Shown: positions 23,085 through 31,970, counted from the first letter of the stretch. The stretch: 39,653 bases of DNA from Woeseiaceae bacterium (GCA_022866645.1 JALHUQ010000428.1:1-39653), one strand, 5' to 3'. The notes: generated from the sequence alone by a model not told the origin. Numbers and translations: made by a program.

Positions 23085-23567
23085 ATGAGCCTCGCAGAGC
23101 GACACACGATAGCCGTAATCATGCAGCGCAGCCAGGTACGGCAGGGCCAATGGTCTGTAACGAGCTGGCGCGCAGTGTCTGTCGTCGCGGGCGAACATCT
23201 CGTCGGCAAGGGCGCCGGGCAGACACCAATTTACGAAAACGAAAGCGGTGCCCAGTTCCTCTGGACCGGCTTTTCACTGGAGCTCTACCGGGACCAGGCC
23301 GAAGACTACTGGTACAACCTGACCGGTGACAGCCCGTCGCTGTTTGTTATCTGCCACGAATCGCCGGAAGGTGATCTAGCGCCGTTTCGGGTCACCGCTG
23401 ACCAGGATTCGGCGTCCGGGTGCCTGGAGAGCGACGACCAGGTATTCGCCGTGCCGATCCCGCCCGAAATCTACCAGCGCCTTGAGCAATTCGTCGTGGC
23501 TCACTACGTTCCCCGCGAGCCCAAAAAACGCAGACGCAAGAACTGGTCGCAGGAGTCTGAACGATGA
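23085..23567 (+). CDS. DUF3305 protein, formate dehydrogenase-associated
   Basis: A 160-residue soluble protein of the DUF3305 family, found beside DUF3306 in formate dehydrogenase maturation clusters. Recognisable parts are VIMQRSQVRQGQWSVTSWRAV, FLWTGFSLELYRDQAEDYWYNL and FVICHESPEGDLAPFRVTADQ, then VPIPPEIYQRLEQFVVAHYVPREPKKRRRK with a basic tail. The start is ATG 23085; an in-frame TTG three codons earlier is possible. The stop overlaps the DUF3306 start as ATGA. The molecular role is not established. Confidence 0.88.
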   Translation: MSLAERHTIAVIMQRSQVRQGQWSVTSWRAVSVVAGEHLVGKGAGQTPIYENESGAQFLWTGFSLELYRDQAEDYWYNLTGDSPSLFVICHESPEGDLAPFRVTADQDSASGCLESDDQVFAVPIPPEIYQRLEQFVVAHYVPREPKKRRRKNWSQESER

Positions 23568-24190
23568 GCAACACCGCAAGGGAGGATGCGCCGGGCAACA
23601 GTGCCGCGGACATCGATACGCTTGGGAACGAGGCGTTTCTGACGCGCTGGTCGAAACGCAAGGCGCTGTCACGTGAAGGCGTGGACTTGCCGGAACCGGT
23701 GGAAAACGCGGCGCGCGAGGACGAGACCGGTGCGACCGGTGCCGATGACACCAGCGGTGATGCGCGGGCCGAAATCGCCGGACAAGCCGACGGGCCGGTC
23801 GCGGATGCAGCGCAGACGACGCCCGAGTTACCACCCATCGAATCGCTGGGCGAGGACTCTGACTATCGCGCATTTCTTGCTGACAACGTGCCGGCCGACG
23901 TGCAGCGCAAAGCGCTGCGTAAGTTGTTCCAAAGCCCCAAGTTCAACGTGCGCGACGGTCTCGACGACTACGACCTTGACTTCTCTTCGCCCGAGCCGCT
24001 CGGTGACATAGTGACGGCCGAGATGCGGCACCGCCTGCGCCAGGAACTCAAGCGCATGGTCGGACTCCATGACGACGAAGACAGCCCGCAGGACGTGATG
24101 CCGGAGGCGATCGTCGAGGCTGTCGAAAGCGACAACCCGGAAGAACCTTCTGACGACGAGCCAGACGATGAACAACCTGCAACTGCCTGA
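23564..24190 (+). CDS. DUF3306 protein, formate dehydrogenase-associated
   Basis: A 208-residue acidic protein. FLTRWSKRKALSREG near the N-terminus is the DUF3306 hallmark. A low-complexity acidic linker follows (about residues 50-90), then the conserved DYRAFLADNVPADVQRKALRKLFQSPKFNVRDGLDDYDLDF and an acidic tail. AGGAG precedes ATG 23564, which overlaps the DUF3305 stop by 4 bases. The 3' end overlaps the polyferredoxin gene by 23 bases. It is probably an assembly factor acting with its two neighbours; the biochemical function is unknown. Confidence 0.88.
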   Translation: MSNTAREDAPGNSAADIDTLGNEAFLTRWSKRKALSREGVDLPEPVENAAREDETGATGADDTSGDARAEIAGQADGPVADAAQTTPELPPIESLGEDSDYRAFLADNVPADVQRKALRKLFQSPKFNVRDGLDDYDLDFSSPEPLGDIVTAEMRHRLRQELKRMVGLHDDEDSPQDVMPEAIVEAVESDNPEEPSDDEPDDEQPATA

Positions 24191-25838
24191 TACGACGAAG
24201 AACGGTCGGGCGAGAGCCGAGGCCCTGGATCCTCGCCATCGACCCGATGCGGCGCCGGCATCGGCGGTCGAGTTAATCTCCCATGGGCGCGTGCTGATTG
24301 TCGGCGAGGAAAGCGGTGTGCTGTACGCGGCGCAACGGCTCGACGACGACCTGGTGGCGACCGTCTGGGTGCCGGGAGACGCGCGGCCGACGACCGCCAC
24401 CGTCGACGGGCTAACCATCGTGCGGGGCGGCCAGCCGCAACTCTCGGGAACCCTGGGTAATTTCAGGTTGAGCTTCCCCGCTTCGGGCGATGGCAGCAAT
24501 CCGGATGCAATAGCGACCCTCGCTAAAGCGTGCTTTGACCTGGTGCTCGACCTCAACGACGCGCCGATGCTCCGACGGGAAGTGCTGCCGCCAGGCTATT
24601 ACGCGCCCGGCAGAGATGCCTACGCGTTGGAAGATGCCATCGCCGAACTCCCCGACATGCGCGGCGAGTTCGAGAAACCCAAGTATTTCAATTTCGACCC
24701 GAACATCTGCGCACACGGGCGCCGCGGAATCAGCGGCTGCACGCGGTGTCTCGATGTGTGCCCGACCCTGGCGATTACATCGATTGGCGAAACCGTGCAG
24801 GTCGATGAAAACATCTGCCAGGGCTTCGGCAGCTGCGCATCGGTTTGCCCGACCGGTGCGATCACCTACGCCTTTCCCGGCACCCGCGATTTGCTAGCTT
24901 ACCTGCGCACCGTTGTCGTCCAGTATGGCGAAAGCGGCGGTGCCGATCCCGTGCTGCTGTTTTACGACGGCGCATCCGCCGGCCCGATCGCCGACGAGTT
25001 CGCGCAGTCGCTGCCGGAAAACGCGCTGCCCGTCGAGCTGGAGGAAGTCGGCTCGGTCGGCATGGACACCTGGCTTGCGTGCCTCGCCTATGGCGTGCGC
25101 CGGATCCTGATCCTGGCGGGAGCCGAGACTCCACGCAGTATCGTGGAGGCACTTGAAGGGCAGATTAAAGTGACCGCAAAGGTACTCGAGGGCATGGGTT
25201 ACCCGGGTGCTGCCGTGCAGCTGGTCGATATCAGCGATGGCAAAACGCCCGCCGCAGCCGTGAGTTCCGACCAGGCAATCGACCTCGCCCGACCTGCGCG
25301 TTTTGTCCCGCCCGGGGAGAAACGCCTGTTGCTGCGTACGGCGATCAATCACCTGTTCGCCGCGGCGCCCACCCGCAAGAAGGTCGAGCCGTTGCCGGCA
25401 GGCGCCCCGTTCGGCCGAATCCGCGTCAACAAGTCCGCATGTACGATGTGCATGAGCTGCGTCGCGGTCTGCCCGACGTCCGCGCTGCGCGCGGGCCAGG
25501 GTCTGCCGCAGCTGAACTTCGTGGAATGGTCGTGCATCCAGTGCGGGCTCTGCGAAACCGCCTGCCCCGAGGACGCAATACAGTCCGAGCCACGATTCCT
25601 GTACGACGATAACGAACGCAGCACGCCGCGCGTGCTGCACGAAGAGCAACCCATGTGCTGCGTCTCCTGCGGCAAGCCGTTCGCGACGCGCTCGACGCTC
25701 GACGCCATGATGAAGAAGCTCGAGGGCCACTGGATGTTCCAGAGCAAGGCCGAGCGGCGGCGCCTGGAAATGTGCGACATCTGCCGCGTAAAAGACATGA
25801 TGCGCGACCAGGGCGGCGACGGCCCGCGATCGGTCTGA
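24168..25838 (+). CDS. Polyferredoxin-type 4Fe-4S protein, formate dehydrogenase-associated
   Basis: A 556-residue cytoplasmic iron-sulfur protein. A first pair of cluster motifs is at about residues 180-235 (ISGCTRCLDVCPTLAI and CQGFGSCASVCPTGAI), a second pair at about 425-475 (CTMCMSCVAVCPTSAL and CIQCGLCETACPEDAI), giving up to four 4Fe-4S clusters. Between them lies an alpha/beta domain (VVVQYGESGGADPVLLFYDG through ILILAGAETPRSIVEAL). The C-terminus adds CCVSCGKPF and CDICRVKDMM, two extra CxxC pairs that could bind zinc or another cluster. Such proteins accompany DUF3305/DUF3306 in formate dehydrogenase loci and are thought to carry electrons or help cofactor insertion. Confidence 0.88.
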   Translation: MNNLQLPDTTKNGRARAEALDPRHRPDAAPASAVELISHGRVLIVGEESGVLYAAQRLDDDLVATVWVPGDARPTTATVDGLTIVRGGQPQLSGTLGNFRLSFPASGDGSNPDAIATLAKACFDLVLDLNDAPMLRREVLPPGYYAPGRDAYALEDAIAELPDMRGEFEKPKYFNFDPNICAHGRRGISGCTRCLDVCPTLAITSIGETVQVDENICQGFGSCASVCPTGAITYAFPGTRDLLAYLRTVVVQYGESGGADPVLLFYDGASAGPIADEFAQSLPENALPVELEEVGSVGMDTWLACLAYGVRRILILAGAETPRSIVEALEGQIKVTAKVLEGMGYPGAAVQLVDISDGKTPAAAVSSDQAIDLARPARFVPPGEKRLLLRTAINHLFAAAPTRKKVEPLPAGAPFGRIRVNKSACTMCMSCVAVCPTSALRAGQGLPQLNFVEWSCIQCGLCETACPEDAIQSEPRFLYDDNERSTPRVLHEEQPMCCVSCGKPFATRSTLDAMMKKLEGHWMFQSKAERRRLEMCDICRVKDMMRDQGGDGPRSV

Positions 25839-26021
25839 TCTCGGCGTGGCCGCGCGCAGGTAGCGCTTTTTCAGTATGGAACAAAATGTCGCATATTTTG
25901 GATTTGATCGCTCTCATCAAGTCATTATCACGGTACTAAACGTATTTGACACCACTGGCAGCCGATGCCGGAATGGGTCTAAAATGACCGGGTGCCAAGG
26001 GGGTACGCAGAGCCGAGAGAA
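25839..26021. other. Spacer before the formate dehydrogenase structural operon
   Basis: These 183 bases follow the polyferredoxin stop and probably hold a promoter for torD-fdhABC. TTGACA at 25946-25951 has no -10 at a proper distance. TTTGATCG at 25903-25910 also occurs upstream of the DUF3305 gene at 23056-23063 and might be a shared regulator site. No hairpin terminator is visible. Confidence 0.3.
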
Positions 26022-26702
26022 ATGAACGAAGCGCCTGCAATATGTGAAACGACGACGGTGGGGGCCGGCGTCGTGACAGTCGAGCCGGAAAACAAGCTGC
26101 GCGCGGACACCTATCGACTGCTCGGCCGCCTGCTGAGCACGCCACCGGATGACGCCACTCTCGCGCTGCTGGCAACAGCGCCGACAAGCGAAGAAGACAA
26201 CCTGCTGGCTGTGGCCTGGCGACTGCTGGCGACATCAGCCGGGCGTGCCGTCGCAAACCAGATGTCAAGCGAATACGAGGCGCTTTTTATCGGGCTCGGC
26301 CGCGGCGAACTGATGCCGTATGCATCGTGGTACCTGACCGGCTACCTGATGGAGCAACCACTCGCCCAGCTGCGTTCCGACATGAGGGAGCTCGGCTTCG
26401 AACGTCGCGACAACGTCAGCGAGCCGGAGGATCATGCGGCAGCGCTGTGCGAGATCATGGCGTTGCTCGCAGCAGAAGACCATGCCTGCGGTCTCGCGCA
26501 GCAGGCGAAATTTTTCCACACACACGTCGAGCCGTGGCTGGCGCGGTTTTTCCGCGACATGCAGCAGGCTCGCTCGGCGTGCTTTTATCGCGCCGTCGGA
26601 CAGCTGGGCGAACAATTCATCGAGACCGACCAGCGTTATCTGGAGATGGTGCAAAGGCCGGATGGCACCGCGATCCAACGCAACCGACCCGTGGCTTCAT
26701 AA
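26022..26702 (+). CDS. TorD/DmsD-family molybdoenzyme chaperone
   Basis: A 226-residue, all-helical chaperone that would bind the Tat signal of the formate dehydrogenase and hold it until the cofactor is in. Typical segments are ADTYRLLGRLLSTPPD, SSEYEALFIGLGRGELMPYASWYLTGYLME, MRELGFERRDNVSEPEDHAAALCEIMALL and FFHTHVEPWLARFFRDMQQA. I start at ATG 26022, which has GAGAGA before it; an upstream in-frame GTG at 25992 adds ten unlikely residues. The gene immediately precedes the Tat miniprotein and fdhA. Confidence 0.9.
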   Translation: MNEAPAICETTTVGAGVVTVEPENKLRADTYRLLGRLLSTPPDDATLALLATAPTSEEDNLLAVAWRLLATSAGRAVANQMSSEYEALFIGLGRGELMPYASWYLTGYLMEQPLAQLRSDMRELGFERRDNVSEPEDHAAALCEIMALLAAEDHACGLAQQAKFFHTHVEPWLARFFRDMQQARSACFYRAVGQLGEQFIETDQRYLEMVQRPDGTAIQRNRPVAS

Positions 26703-26738
26703 GCAACGGCGATCGGTCGCATGACAGGAGAGAAGAAG

Positions 26739-26945
26739 ATGAGTCGTAAATCGCGTACGTACACCGATGACCGGCGTACATTTCTCAAGAAGCTTGCCGC
26801 GGCAGGCGGGGCAACAGCGGCCGTCACAATGGCTGGCCATTCGGCTTTCGCCGCGCCGGAAACAGGCACCTCGTCCGAGCCAAAACCGCAGGGCTACCGG
26901 GAAACGCCCCACATTAATACCTACTACCGTACAGCTCGCCTGTAA
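26739..26945 (+). CDS. Formate dehydrogenase region Tat-signal miniprotein
   Basis: A 68-residue protein made almost only of a Tat signal (DDRRTFLKKLAAAGGATAAV, cleavage near SAFAAP) and a mature part of about 30 residues ending HINTYYRTARL. This is the architecture of the small formate-dehydrogenase-region Tat target family. ATG 26739 is chosen because AGGAGA lies eight bases upstream; an ATG six codons earlier overlaps that site. It sits between torD and fdhA and may be a small subunit or partner exported with the enzyme. The length is normal for this family. Confidence 0.85.
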   Translation: MSRKSRTYTDDRRTFLKKLAAAGGATAAVTMAGHSAFAAPETGTSSEPKPQGYRETPHINTYYRTARL

Positions 26946-26963
26946 CCGGCCAACGCACCGGTT
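26944..26963 (+). promoter_or_regulatory. Small hairpin between the Tat miniprotein and fdhA
   Basis: AACCGG (26944-26949) pairs with CCGGTT (26958-26963) around an 8-base loop, beginning inside the stop codon of the miniprotein. It has no T-run and may act as an mRNA processing or partial-termination element. Confidence 0.3.
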
Positions 26964-26996
26964 TCGGCGTTTACTGCAACTGATGGGAGATTAGCG

Positions 26997-29909
26997 ATGA
27001 AGCTGATCAAGAAGCGAGATCTTACCGCCACAGAGACGGCCAGTGTAACGAGCCGCGTGCTCGGGTCCATGGTGGACCGCCGCGCATTCCTGCGACGCGC
27101 AGGATTGGGCCTTGGTGGCACCGCCGTAGCTGCGACACTGCCGATGACGATGATTCATCGTGCGCAGGCAGCGCCGAGCGCTGGCGCGGGAGGCGATGTC
27201 GAAATCCGCAAGTCCGTCTGCACGCACTGCTCGGTGGGTTGCGGCGTCGTCGCGGAAATCCAGAACGGTGTCTGGACCGGACAGGAGCCCGACTTCGATT
27301 CGCCGTTCAACATGGGCGGCCATTGTGCAAAAGGCGCATCGGTGCGCGAGCACGGGCACGGCGAGCGTCGGCTCAAATACCCGATGAAACTCGACGGCGG
27401 CAAGTGGACGCGCGTTTCATGGCAGCAGGCCATAGACGAAATCGGCGACCAAGTGCTCGATATTCGAAAACGCTCGGGTCCGGATTCGGTGTACTGGCTG
27501 GGCTCGGCGAAATTCAGTAACGAGCAGGCGTACCTGTTCCGAAAATTTGCCGCCCTTTGGGGCACCAACAACGTCGATCACCAGGCCCGCATTTGCCATT
27601 CGACGACGGTCGCCGGCGTCGCCAATACCTGGGGCTACGGCGCGATGACCAACTCGTACAACGACATGCACAATTGCAAAGCGATGTTCTTCATCGGCAG
27701 TAATGCCGCAGAAGCACATCCGGTCGCGATGCAGCACATACTGCGCGGCAAGGAGAACGGCGCGAAGATGATCGTCGTCGACCCGCGCTTCACGCGCACG
27801 GCGGCGCACGCAGACCAGTACGTTCGTATCCGCCCGGGTACCGACGTGCCGCTGATCTGGGGAATGCTCTGGCACATCTTCGAAAACGGCTGGGAGGACA
27901 CACGGTACATCAAGCAGCGCGTCTACGGCATGGATGAAATTCGTACCGAGGTAGCGAAGTGGACCCCGGACGTCGTCGAGAACGTTTGCGGCGTGCCGGA
28001 AGAGGACGTCAAGCTGGCCGCGCAGACCATGGCCGAGAATCGCCCCGGCACGATTGTCTGGTGCATGGGCGGCACGCAGCACACGATCGGCAACAACAAC
28101 ACACGCGCCTATTGTGCGCTGCAACTGGCGCTCGGCAACATCGGCGTATCCGGAGGCGGCGCGAATATCTTCCGCGGCCACGACAACGTTCAGGGTGCCA
28201 CCGATCTCGGCGTGCTCTCACACACGCTGCCGGGTTATTACGGTCTCGCCGAGGGCTCATGGAAGCACTGGGCGAGAGTCTGGGACCTTGATTACGATTG
28301 GGTAGCAGGTCGCTTCGATAGCGGCTATGTCGATACCGCCGCCGACGTCGAGGAAGGTCAGGCGCCGGTGCCATTCGCCGACCCGATGAACTCTGCCGGC
28401 ATCCCTGTCTCGCGCTGGATCGACGGCGTTCTCGAGGACAGCCGGCTGATCGACCAGCGCGACCAGCTTAAGGCAATGTTCTTCTGGGGCCACGCGCCGA
28501 ACAGCCAGACTCGCGGCCCGGAAATGAAAACGGCACTCGAGACGCTGGAGCTCGTTGTCGTCATCGATCCGTACCCGACGCACACCGCTGTCTTGCCGGA
28601 TCGCAAGGAGGGAATGTACCTGCTGCCGGCCGCGACCCAGTTCGAGACTTACGGCTCGGTTACTGCATCGAACCGCTCGCTCCAGTGGCGCGACAAGCTG
28701 ATCGACCCGCTGTTCGAATCGCTGCCCGATCACACGATCATGTACAAGCTGGCCAGCAAGCTTGGATTCGCGAACGAGCTGACCAAGCACATCAAGGTCG
28801 AGAACGATGAACCGCTGGTCGAGGATGTTCTGCGCGAGATCAATCGCGGCATGTGGACGATCGGTTATACGGGCCAGAGCCCCGAGCGTCTCAAGCTGCA
28901 CATGGCCAACAAGCATACCTTCAACGTGACGACGCTGAAGGCCGAAGGCGGACCGTGTGACGGCGATTATTACGGGCTGCCATGGCCAAGCTGGGGCACG
29001 CCGGAAATGAAACATCCCGGAACGCCGGTGCTGTACGACACGAGCAAGTCGGTGGCCGAGGGCGGCCTGAATTTCCGCGCTCGCTTCGGCGTGGAGCACA
29101 ACGGCGTCAACCTGCTGGCGGAGGACTCCTACAGCAAGGGCGCCGAAATCAAGGATGGCTATCCGGAATTCACCGCGGACATGCTGAAACAGCTCGGCTG
29201 GTGGGACGATCTCACTGCCGAGGAAAAACAGGCCGCCGAGGGCAAGAACTGGAAGACCGACCTGTCGGGTGGTATCCAGCGCGTTGCGATCAAGCACGGC
29301 TGCGCGCCGTTCGGCAACGCCAAGGCCCGTTGCGTGGTCTGGACATTCCCGGATCCGGTGCCGGTGCATCGCGAACCCCTCTACACCTCGCGTCGCGACC
29401 TTGTCGACAAATATCCGACCTACGAGGACGTCAAGAGCCATTACCGGCTGCCGACGCGCTACGAGTCGATACAGGCGAAAGACTACTCGGTCGATTACCC
29501 GCTGATTCACACGAGCGGGCGCCTGGTCGAGTACGAAGGAGGTGGCGAGGAGTCTCGCTCGAACCCGTGGCTTGCCGAGTTGCAACAGGAGATGTTCGCC
29601 GAGATCAACCCGGCCGACGCCAACGACGCCAGTATTCGCGACGGTCAATGGATCTGGCTGGAGGGTCCGGAAGGTGGCCGCATCAAGATCAAGGCCATGG
29701 TTACCAGACGCGTCGCGCGCGGCGTGGTGTTCACGCCGTTCCATTTCGGCGGCTGGTTCGAAGGCAAGGACCTGCTGGACAAGTATCCGGAGGGCGCCGC
29801 TCCGTACGTACGCGGCGAGGCCTGTAACACGGCCTTCACCTACGGGTACGACTCCGTCACGCAGATGCAGGAAACTAAAGCTTCCCTCTGCAAGATCATC
29901 GCAGCTTAG
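26997..29909 (+). CDS. fdhA: Periplasmic formate dehydrogenase catalytic subunit (Tat-exported, Mo/W-bis-MGD)
   Basis: A 970-residue molybdopterin oxidoreductase that oxidises formate to CO2. The Tat signal has DRRAFLRRAG at residues 27-36 and cleavage near AQAAPS. The 4Fe-4S ligands are Cys75, Cys78, Cys82 and Cys110 (CTHCSVGC and GGHCAKG). The metal-ligand residue is Cys200 followed by His201 (ARICHSTTVAG), encoded by TGC, so this is the cysteine, not the selenocysteine, type. Later segments GSNAAEAHPVAMQH, GTQHTIGNNNTRA, FRGHDNVQGATDLG and the C-terminal cofactor-binding FTPFHFGGWFEG fit the formate dehydrogenase family. GGGAGA precedes ATG 26997. It is followed by fdhB, a lipoprotein gene and fdhC; the nearby Tup transporter suggests tungsten may be used. 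Confidence 0.96.
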   Translation: MKLIKKRDLTATETASVTSRVLGSMVDRRAFLRRAGLGLGGTAVAATLPMTMIHRAQAAPSAGAGGDVEIRKSVCTHCSVGCGVVAEIQNGVWTGQEPDFDSPFNMGGHCAKGASVREHGHGERRLKYPMKLDGGKWTRVSWQQAIDEIGDQVLDIRKRSGPDSVYWLGSAKFSNEQAYLFRKFAALWGTNNVDHQARICHSTTVAGVANTWGYGAMTNSYNDMHNCKAMFFIGSNAAEAHPVAMQHILRGKENGAKMIVVDPRFTRTAAHADQYVRIRPGTDVPLIWGMLWHIFENGWEDTRYIKQRVYGMDEIRTEVAKWTPDVVENVCGVPEEDVKLAAQTMAENRPGTIVWCMGGTQHTIGNNNTRAYCALQLALGNIGVSGGGANIFRGHDNVQGATDLGVLSHTLPGYYGLAEGSWKHWARVWDLDYDWVAGRFDSGYVDTAADVEEGQAPVPFADPMNSAGIPVSRWIDGVLEDSRLIDQRDQLKAMFFWGHAPNSQTRGPEMKTALETLELVVVIDPYPTHTAVLPDRKEGMYLLPAATQFETYGSVTASNRSLQWRDKLIDPLFESLPDHTIMYKLASKLGFANELTKHIKVENDEPLVEDVLREINRGMWTIGYTGQSPERLKLHMANKHTFNVTTLKAEGGPCDGDYYGLPWPSWGTPEMKHPGTPVLYDTSKSVAEGGLNFRARFGVEHNGVNLLAEDSYSKGAEIKDGYPEFTADMLKQLGWWDDLTAEEKQAAEGKNWKTDLSGGIQRVAIKHGCAPFGNAKARCVVWTFPDPVPVHREPLYTSRRDLVDKYPTYEDVKSHYRLPTRYESIQAKDYSVDYPLIHTSGRLVEYEGGGEESRSNPWLAELQQEMFAEINPADANDASIRDGQWIWLEGPEGGRIKIKAMVTRRVARGVVFTPFHFGGWFEGKDLLDKYPEGAAPYVRGEACNTAFTYGYDSVTQMQETKASLCKIIAA

Positions 29910-29920
29910 GAGACTCGATC

Positions 29921-30514
29921 ATGGCACGAATGAAATTTCTCTGTGACGCCGAACGCTGCATCGAATGCAACGGTTGCGTAACAGCCTGCAAGAACGAGCA
30001 CGAGGTGCCCTGGGGTGTTAACCGACGTCGCGTCGTAACCCTCGATGATGGTGTCCCGGGCGAAAAGTCGATCTCGGTAGCCTGCATGCACTGCACGGAC
30101 GCGCCGTGCGCGGCCGTCTGCCCGGTCGACTGTTTCTACACGACCGACGACGGCGTCGTGCTGCACGACAAGGACCTTTGCATCGGCTGCGGCTACTGCT
30201 TCTACGCCTGCCCCTTCGGCGCACCGCAGTTCCCGCAGAAAGAGGCTTTCGGCGTGCGCGGCAAGATGGACAAGTGTACGTTCTGCGCCGGCGGACCCGA
30301 GGAAGACAACTCCGCGGCCGAGCGCGAGAAGTACGGGCGCAACCGCATTGCCGAAGGCAAATTGCCGTTATGTGCGGAGATGTGCAGTACCAAGGCGCTG
30401 CTGGCCGGTGACGGCGACATGGTCGCGGACATTTACCGCGATCGCATCACGAAGCGCGGCGGTCGGCCCGAGACATGGGGCTGGGAGACCGCGTACAAGA
30501 AGAGCGACGCCTGA
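29921..30514 (+). CDS. fdhB: Formate dehydrogenase iron-sulfur subunit
   Basis: A 197-residue ferredoxin-like subunit with four cysteine clusters: CIECNGCVTACKNEH (residues 13-27), CMHCTDAPCAAVCPVDCF, CIGCGYCFYACPFGAPQFP, and a split set CTFCAGG plus CAEMCSTKAL. It would carry four 4Fe-4S clusters and pass electrons from FdhA to the cytochrome b subunit. It has no signal peptide and presumably travels with FdhA through Tat. TTAGGAGA lies before ATG 29921, which is 11 bases after the fdhA stop. Confidence 0.95.
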   Translation: MARMKFLCDAERCIECNGCVTACKNEHEVPWGVNRRRVVTLDDGVPGEKSISVACMHCTDAPCAAVCPVDCFYTTDDGVVLHDKDLCIGCGYCFYACPFGAPQFPQKEAFGVRGKMDKCTFCAGGPEEDNSAAEREKYGRNRIAEGKLPLCAEMCSTKALLAGDGDMVADIYRDRITKRGGRPETWGWETAYKKSDA

Positions 30515-30544
30515 CAAGAAAAGCGTCGCAAGGAAGAGCGGATC

Positions 30545-30766
30545 ATGACGAAGAGCATCATGAAGACGAGTCGCGCACTGGCGGTGGCGATGGTCGTGGG
30601 CATCGCGTCACTCAGCTCGACCGGATGCACGGAACGGAGTGCGGTCACCTGGCACGAACCCGGCGTCTACAAGGGCGGTGACGATCCGCTGCTGGCAAAG
30701 CAGAAGGATTCGCAACAAATCGCGGCCCTGCAGGAACGGTTAGTCATGGGACAGTCGGACCGATAG
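30545..30766 (+). CDS. Small lipoprotein in the formate dehydrogenase operon
   Basis: A 73-residue predicted lipoprotein with lipobox LSSTGC (Cys28), then TERSAVTWHEPGVYKGGDDPLLAKQKDS and a short helix. Similar short lipoproteins with the WHEPGVYKG-type segment occur between the iron-sulfur and cytochrome subunit genes of related operons. AAGGAAGAG precedes ATG 30545. The role is unknown; a structural or assembly contact with the periplasmic enzyme is the simplest idea. Confidence 0.82.
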   Translation: MTKSIMKTSRALAVAMVVGIASLSSTGCTERSAVTWHEPGVYKGGDDPLLAKQKDSQQIAALQERLVMGQSDR

Positions 30767-30838
30767 CGAGACTGGTCCGCATAAGCGAATGGACGCCGCG
30801 ACCCTGGCGGGTGCGCGGCGCAAAGAGGAGCCTGGTCA

Positions 30839-31906
30839 ATGCGTGCACAAACAATCACTAGGAAACCCCGGAGCCGTCGTCGTATCGCCCTCGTCACGGT
30901 CGCACTGTCGATGTTGCTGGCTATGGCGTTGCCGTTGACCGGCTACATCGCACACGACGCCGGCCTGGCATGGGCCCAGTCCGACGACGCCGAAAAAGAG
31001 GCGGTCAACCCGCGCTCCGACTATTGGCGCGCCGTACGCCAGGGAACGGAAGGCTATTCCGCCGTGTCGGGGTCTGAAGCCGGCGTTCTGATCCAGAACG
31101 GCGGCGAGAACTGGCGCAATGTGCGCAACGGGCCCCTTAAATTTGTCGGCGGATCGTTGCTGATCGCCGTACTCATCGCGATCCTCGTGAAACACCTGGT
31201 CAAGGGCAAGGATATGCTCGACTCGCCGACCGGCCGCAAAATGACCCGCTGGGGTGGCTTCGATCGTGCCCTGCACTGGTACGTCGGTATCACGTTCATC
31301 ATCCTCTCGATCACAGGCCTGAGTCTGCTGTTCGGACGAGCGCTGCTGATCCCCTTGCTGGGCAAGGAAGGCTTCGCTGCCTGGGCGCAGCTGTCCAAGC
31401 CTGTACACGACTATCTGGCCCTGCCGTTCATTGTCGGCTTCGCACTCATGCTGCTCATCTGGATTCCGAGGAACATTCTACGGAGCCATGACTTCGCGTG
31501 GCTCAAGTCCGTGGGCGGCCTGATCGGCAAGGATCATCCGCAAGCCGGCTTCATGAACGGCGGCGAGAAGGTCTTCTTCTGGATCCTGTTCTTCGGCGGT
31601 GTTGCACTGATGGTGTCCGGCTTCTACCTGCTGTTCCCGAACCTGGGTTGGGAACGGGACTCGATGCAGCTGTCGCATATCGTGCACTCGGCCAGCGGCT
31701 TGTTCCTCATCGCCATCTCGCTCGGCCACATCTACCTCGGCAGCATCGGTGTCGAAGGCGTGCTCGAGGGCATGGTGGGCGGCGAAGTCGATGAGGGCTT
31801 CGCGAAGCAACACCACAACCTGTGGTACGACGAAGTCAAAGGCATCGCTCCTCCTGAAGAGAGCTCCGCGGCGCCGGACGTTTCGGGCGCAACCCCGACG
31901 ACCTAG
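30839..31906 (+). CDS. fdhC: Formate dehydrogenase cytochrome b556 (gamma) subunit
   Basis: A 355-residue membrane subunit that takes electrons from FdhB to quinone. It has an N-terminal export segment (VALSMLLAMALPLTGYIAHD), a periplasmic stretch with SDYWRAVRQGTEGYSAV and NGGENWRNVRNGPL that is typical of this long form, then four transmembrane helices. Candidate haem ligands are His in FDRALHWYVG, in QLSKPVHDYLALPF, and in QLSHIVHSASGLF and SLGHIYLGSIG. AGAGGAG precedes ATG 30839. The C-terminus after the last helix (AKQHHNLWYDEVKG) is as in homologues. A stable hairpin follows at 31938. Confidence 0.93.
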   Translation: MRAQTITRKPRSRRRIALVTVALSMLLAMALPLTGYIAHDAGLAWAQSDDAEKEAVNPRSDYWRAVRQGTEGYSAVSGSEAGVLIQNGGENWRNVRNGPLKFVGGSLLIAVLIAILVKHLVKGKDMLDSPTGRKMTRWGGFDRALHWYVGITFIILSITGLSLLFGRALLIPLLGKEGFAAWAQLSKPVHDYLALPFIVGFALMLLIWIPRNILRSHDFAWLKSVGGLIGKDHPQAGFMNGGEKVFFWILFFGGVALMVSGFYLLFPNLGWERDSMQLSHIVHSASGLFLIAISLGHIYLGSIGVEGVLEGMVGGEVDEGFAKQHHNLWYDEVKGIAPPEESSAAPDVSGATPTT

Positions 31907-31937
31907 CCGACGCAGCAGTTGCCCATTGGTTTTCTGA

Positions 31938-31970
31938 ACGGGCCCCGATGATGACGATCACGGGGCCCGT
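31938..31970 (+). terminator. Strong GC hairpin downstream of fdhC, enclosing the next start codon
   Basis: ACGGGCCCCG (31938-31947) pairs perfectly with CGGGGCCCGT (31961-31970); the 13-base loop holds ATGATG. It is followed by ATTAATTCT, a weak T-rich tail. It is placed where an fdh operon terminator would be, but the best start of the ankyrin gene lies in its loop, so it could instead control translation of that gene. Confidence 0.55.

Noticed and set aside
25930..26021. Sigma54-type promoter upstream of torD-fdhABC
   Set aside because: TGGCA and TGCCG are present but GG and GC are 8 bases apart instead of 10, so the element does not fit the consensus.
28257..29744. 495-codon minus-strand open frame opposite fdhA
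   Set aside because: It is antisense to a conserved part of fdhA, with shadow-type composition and no domain.
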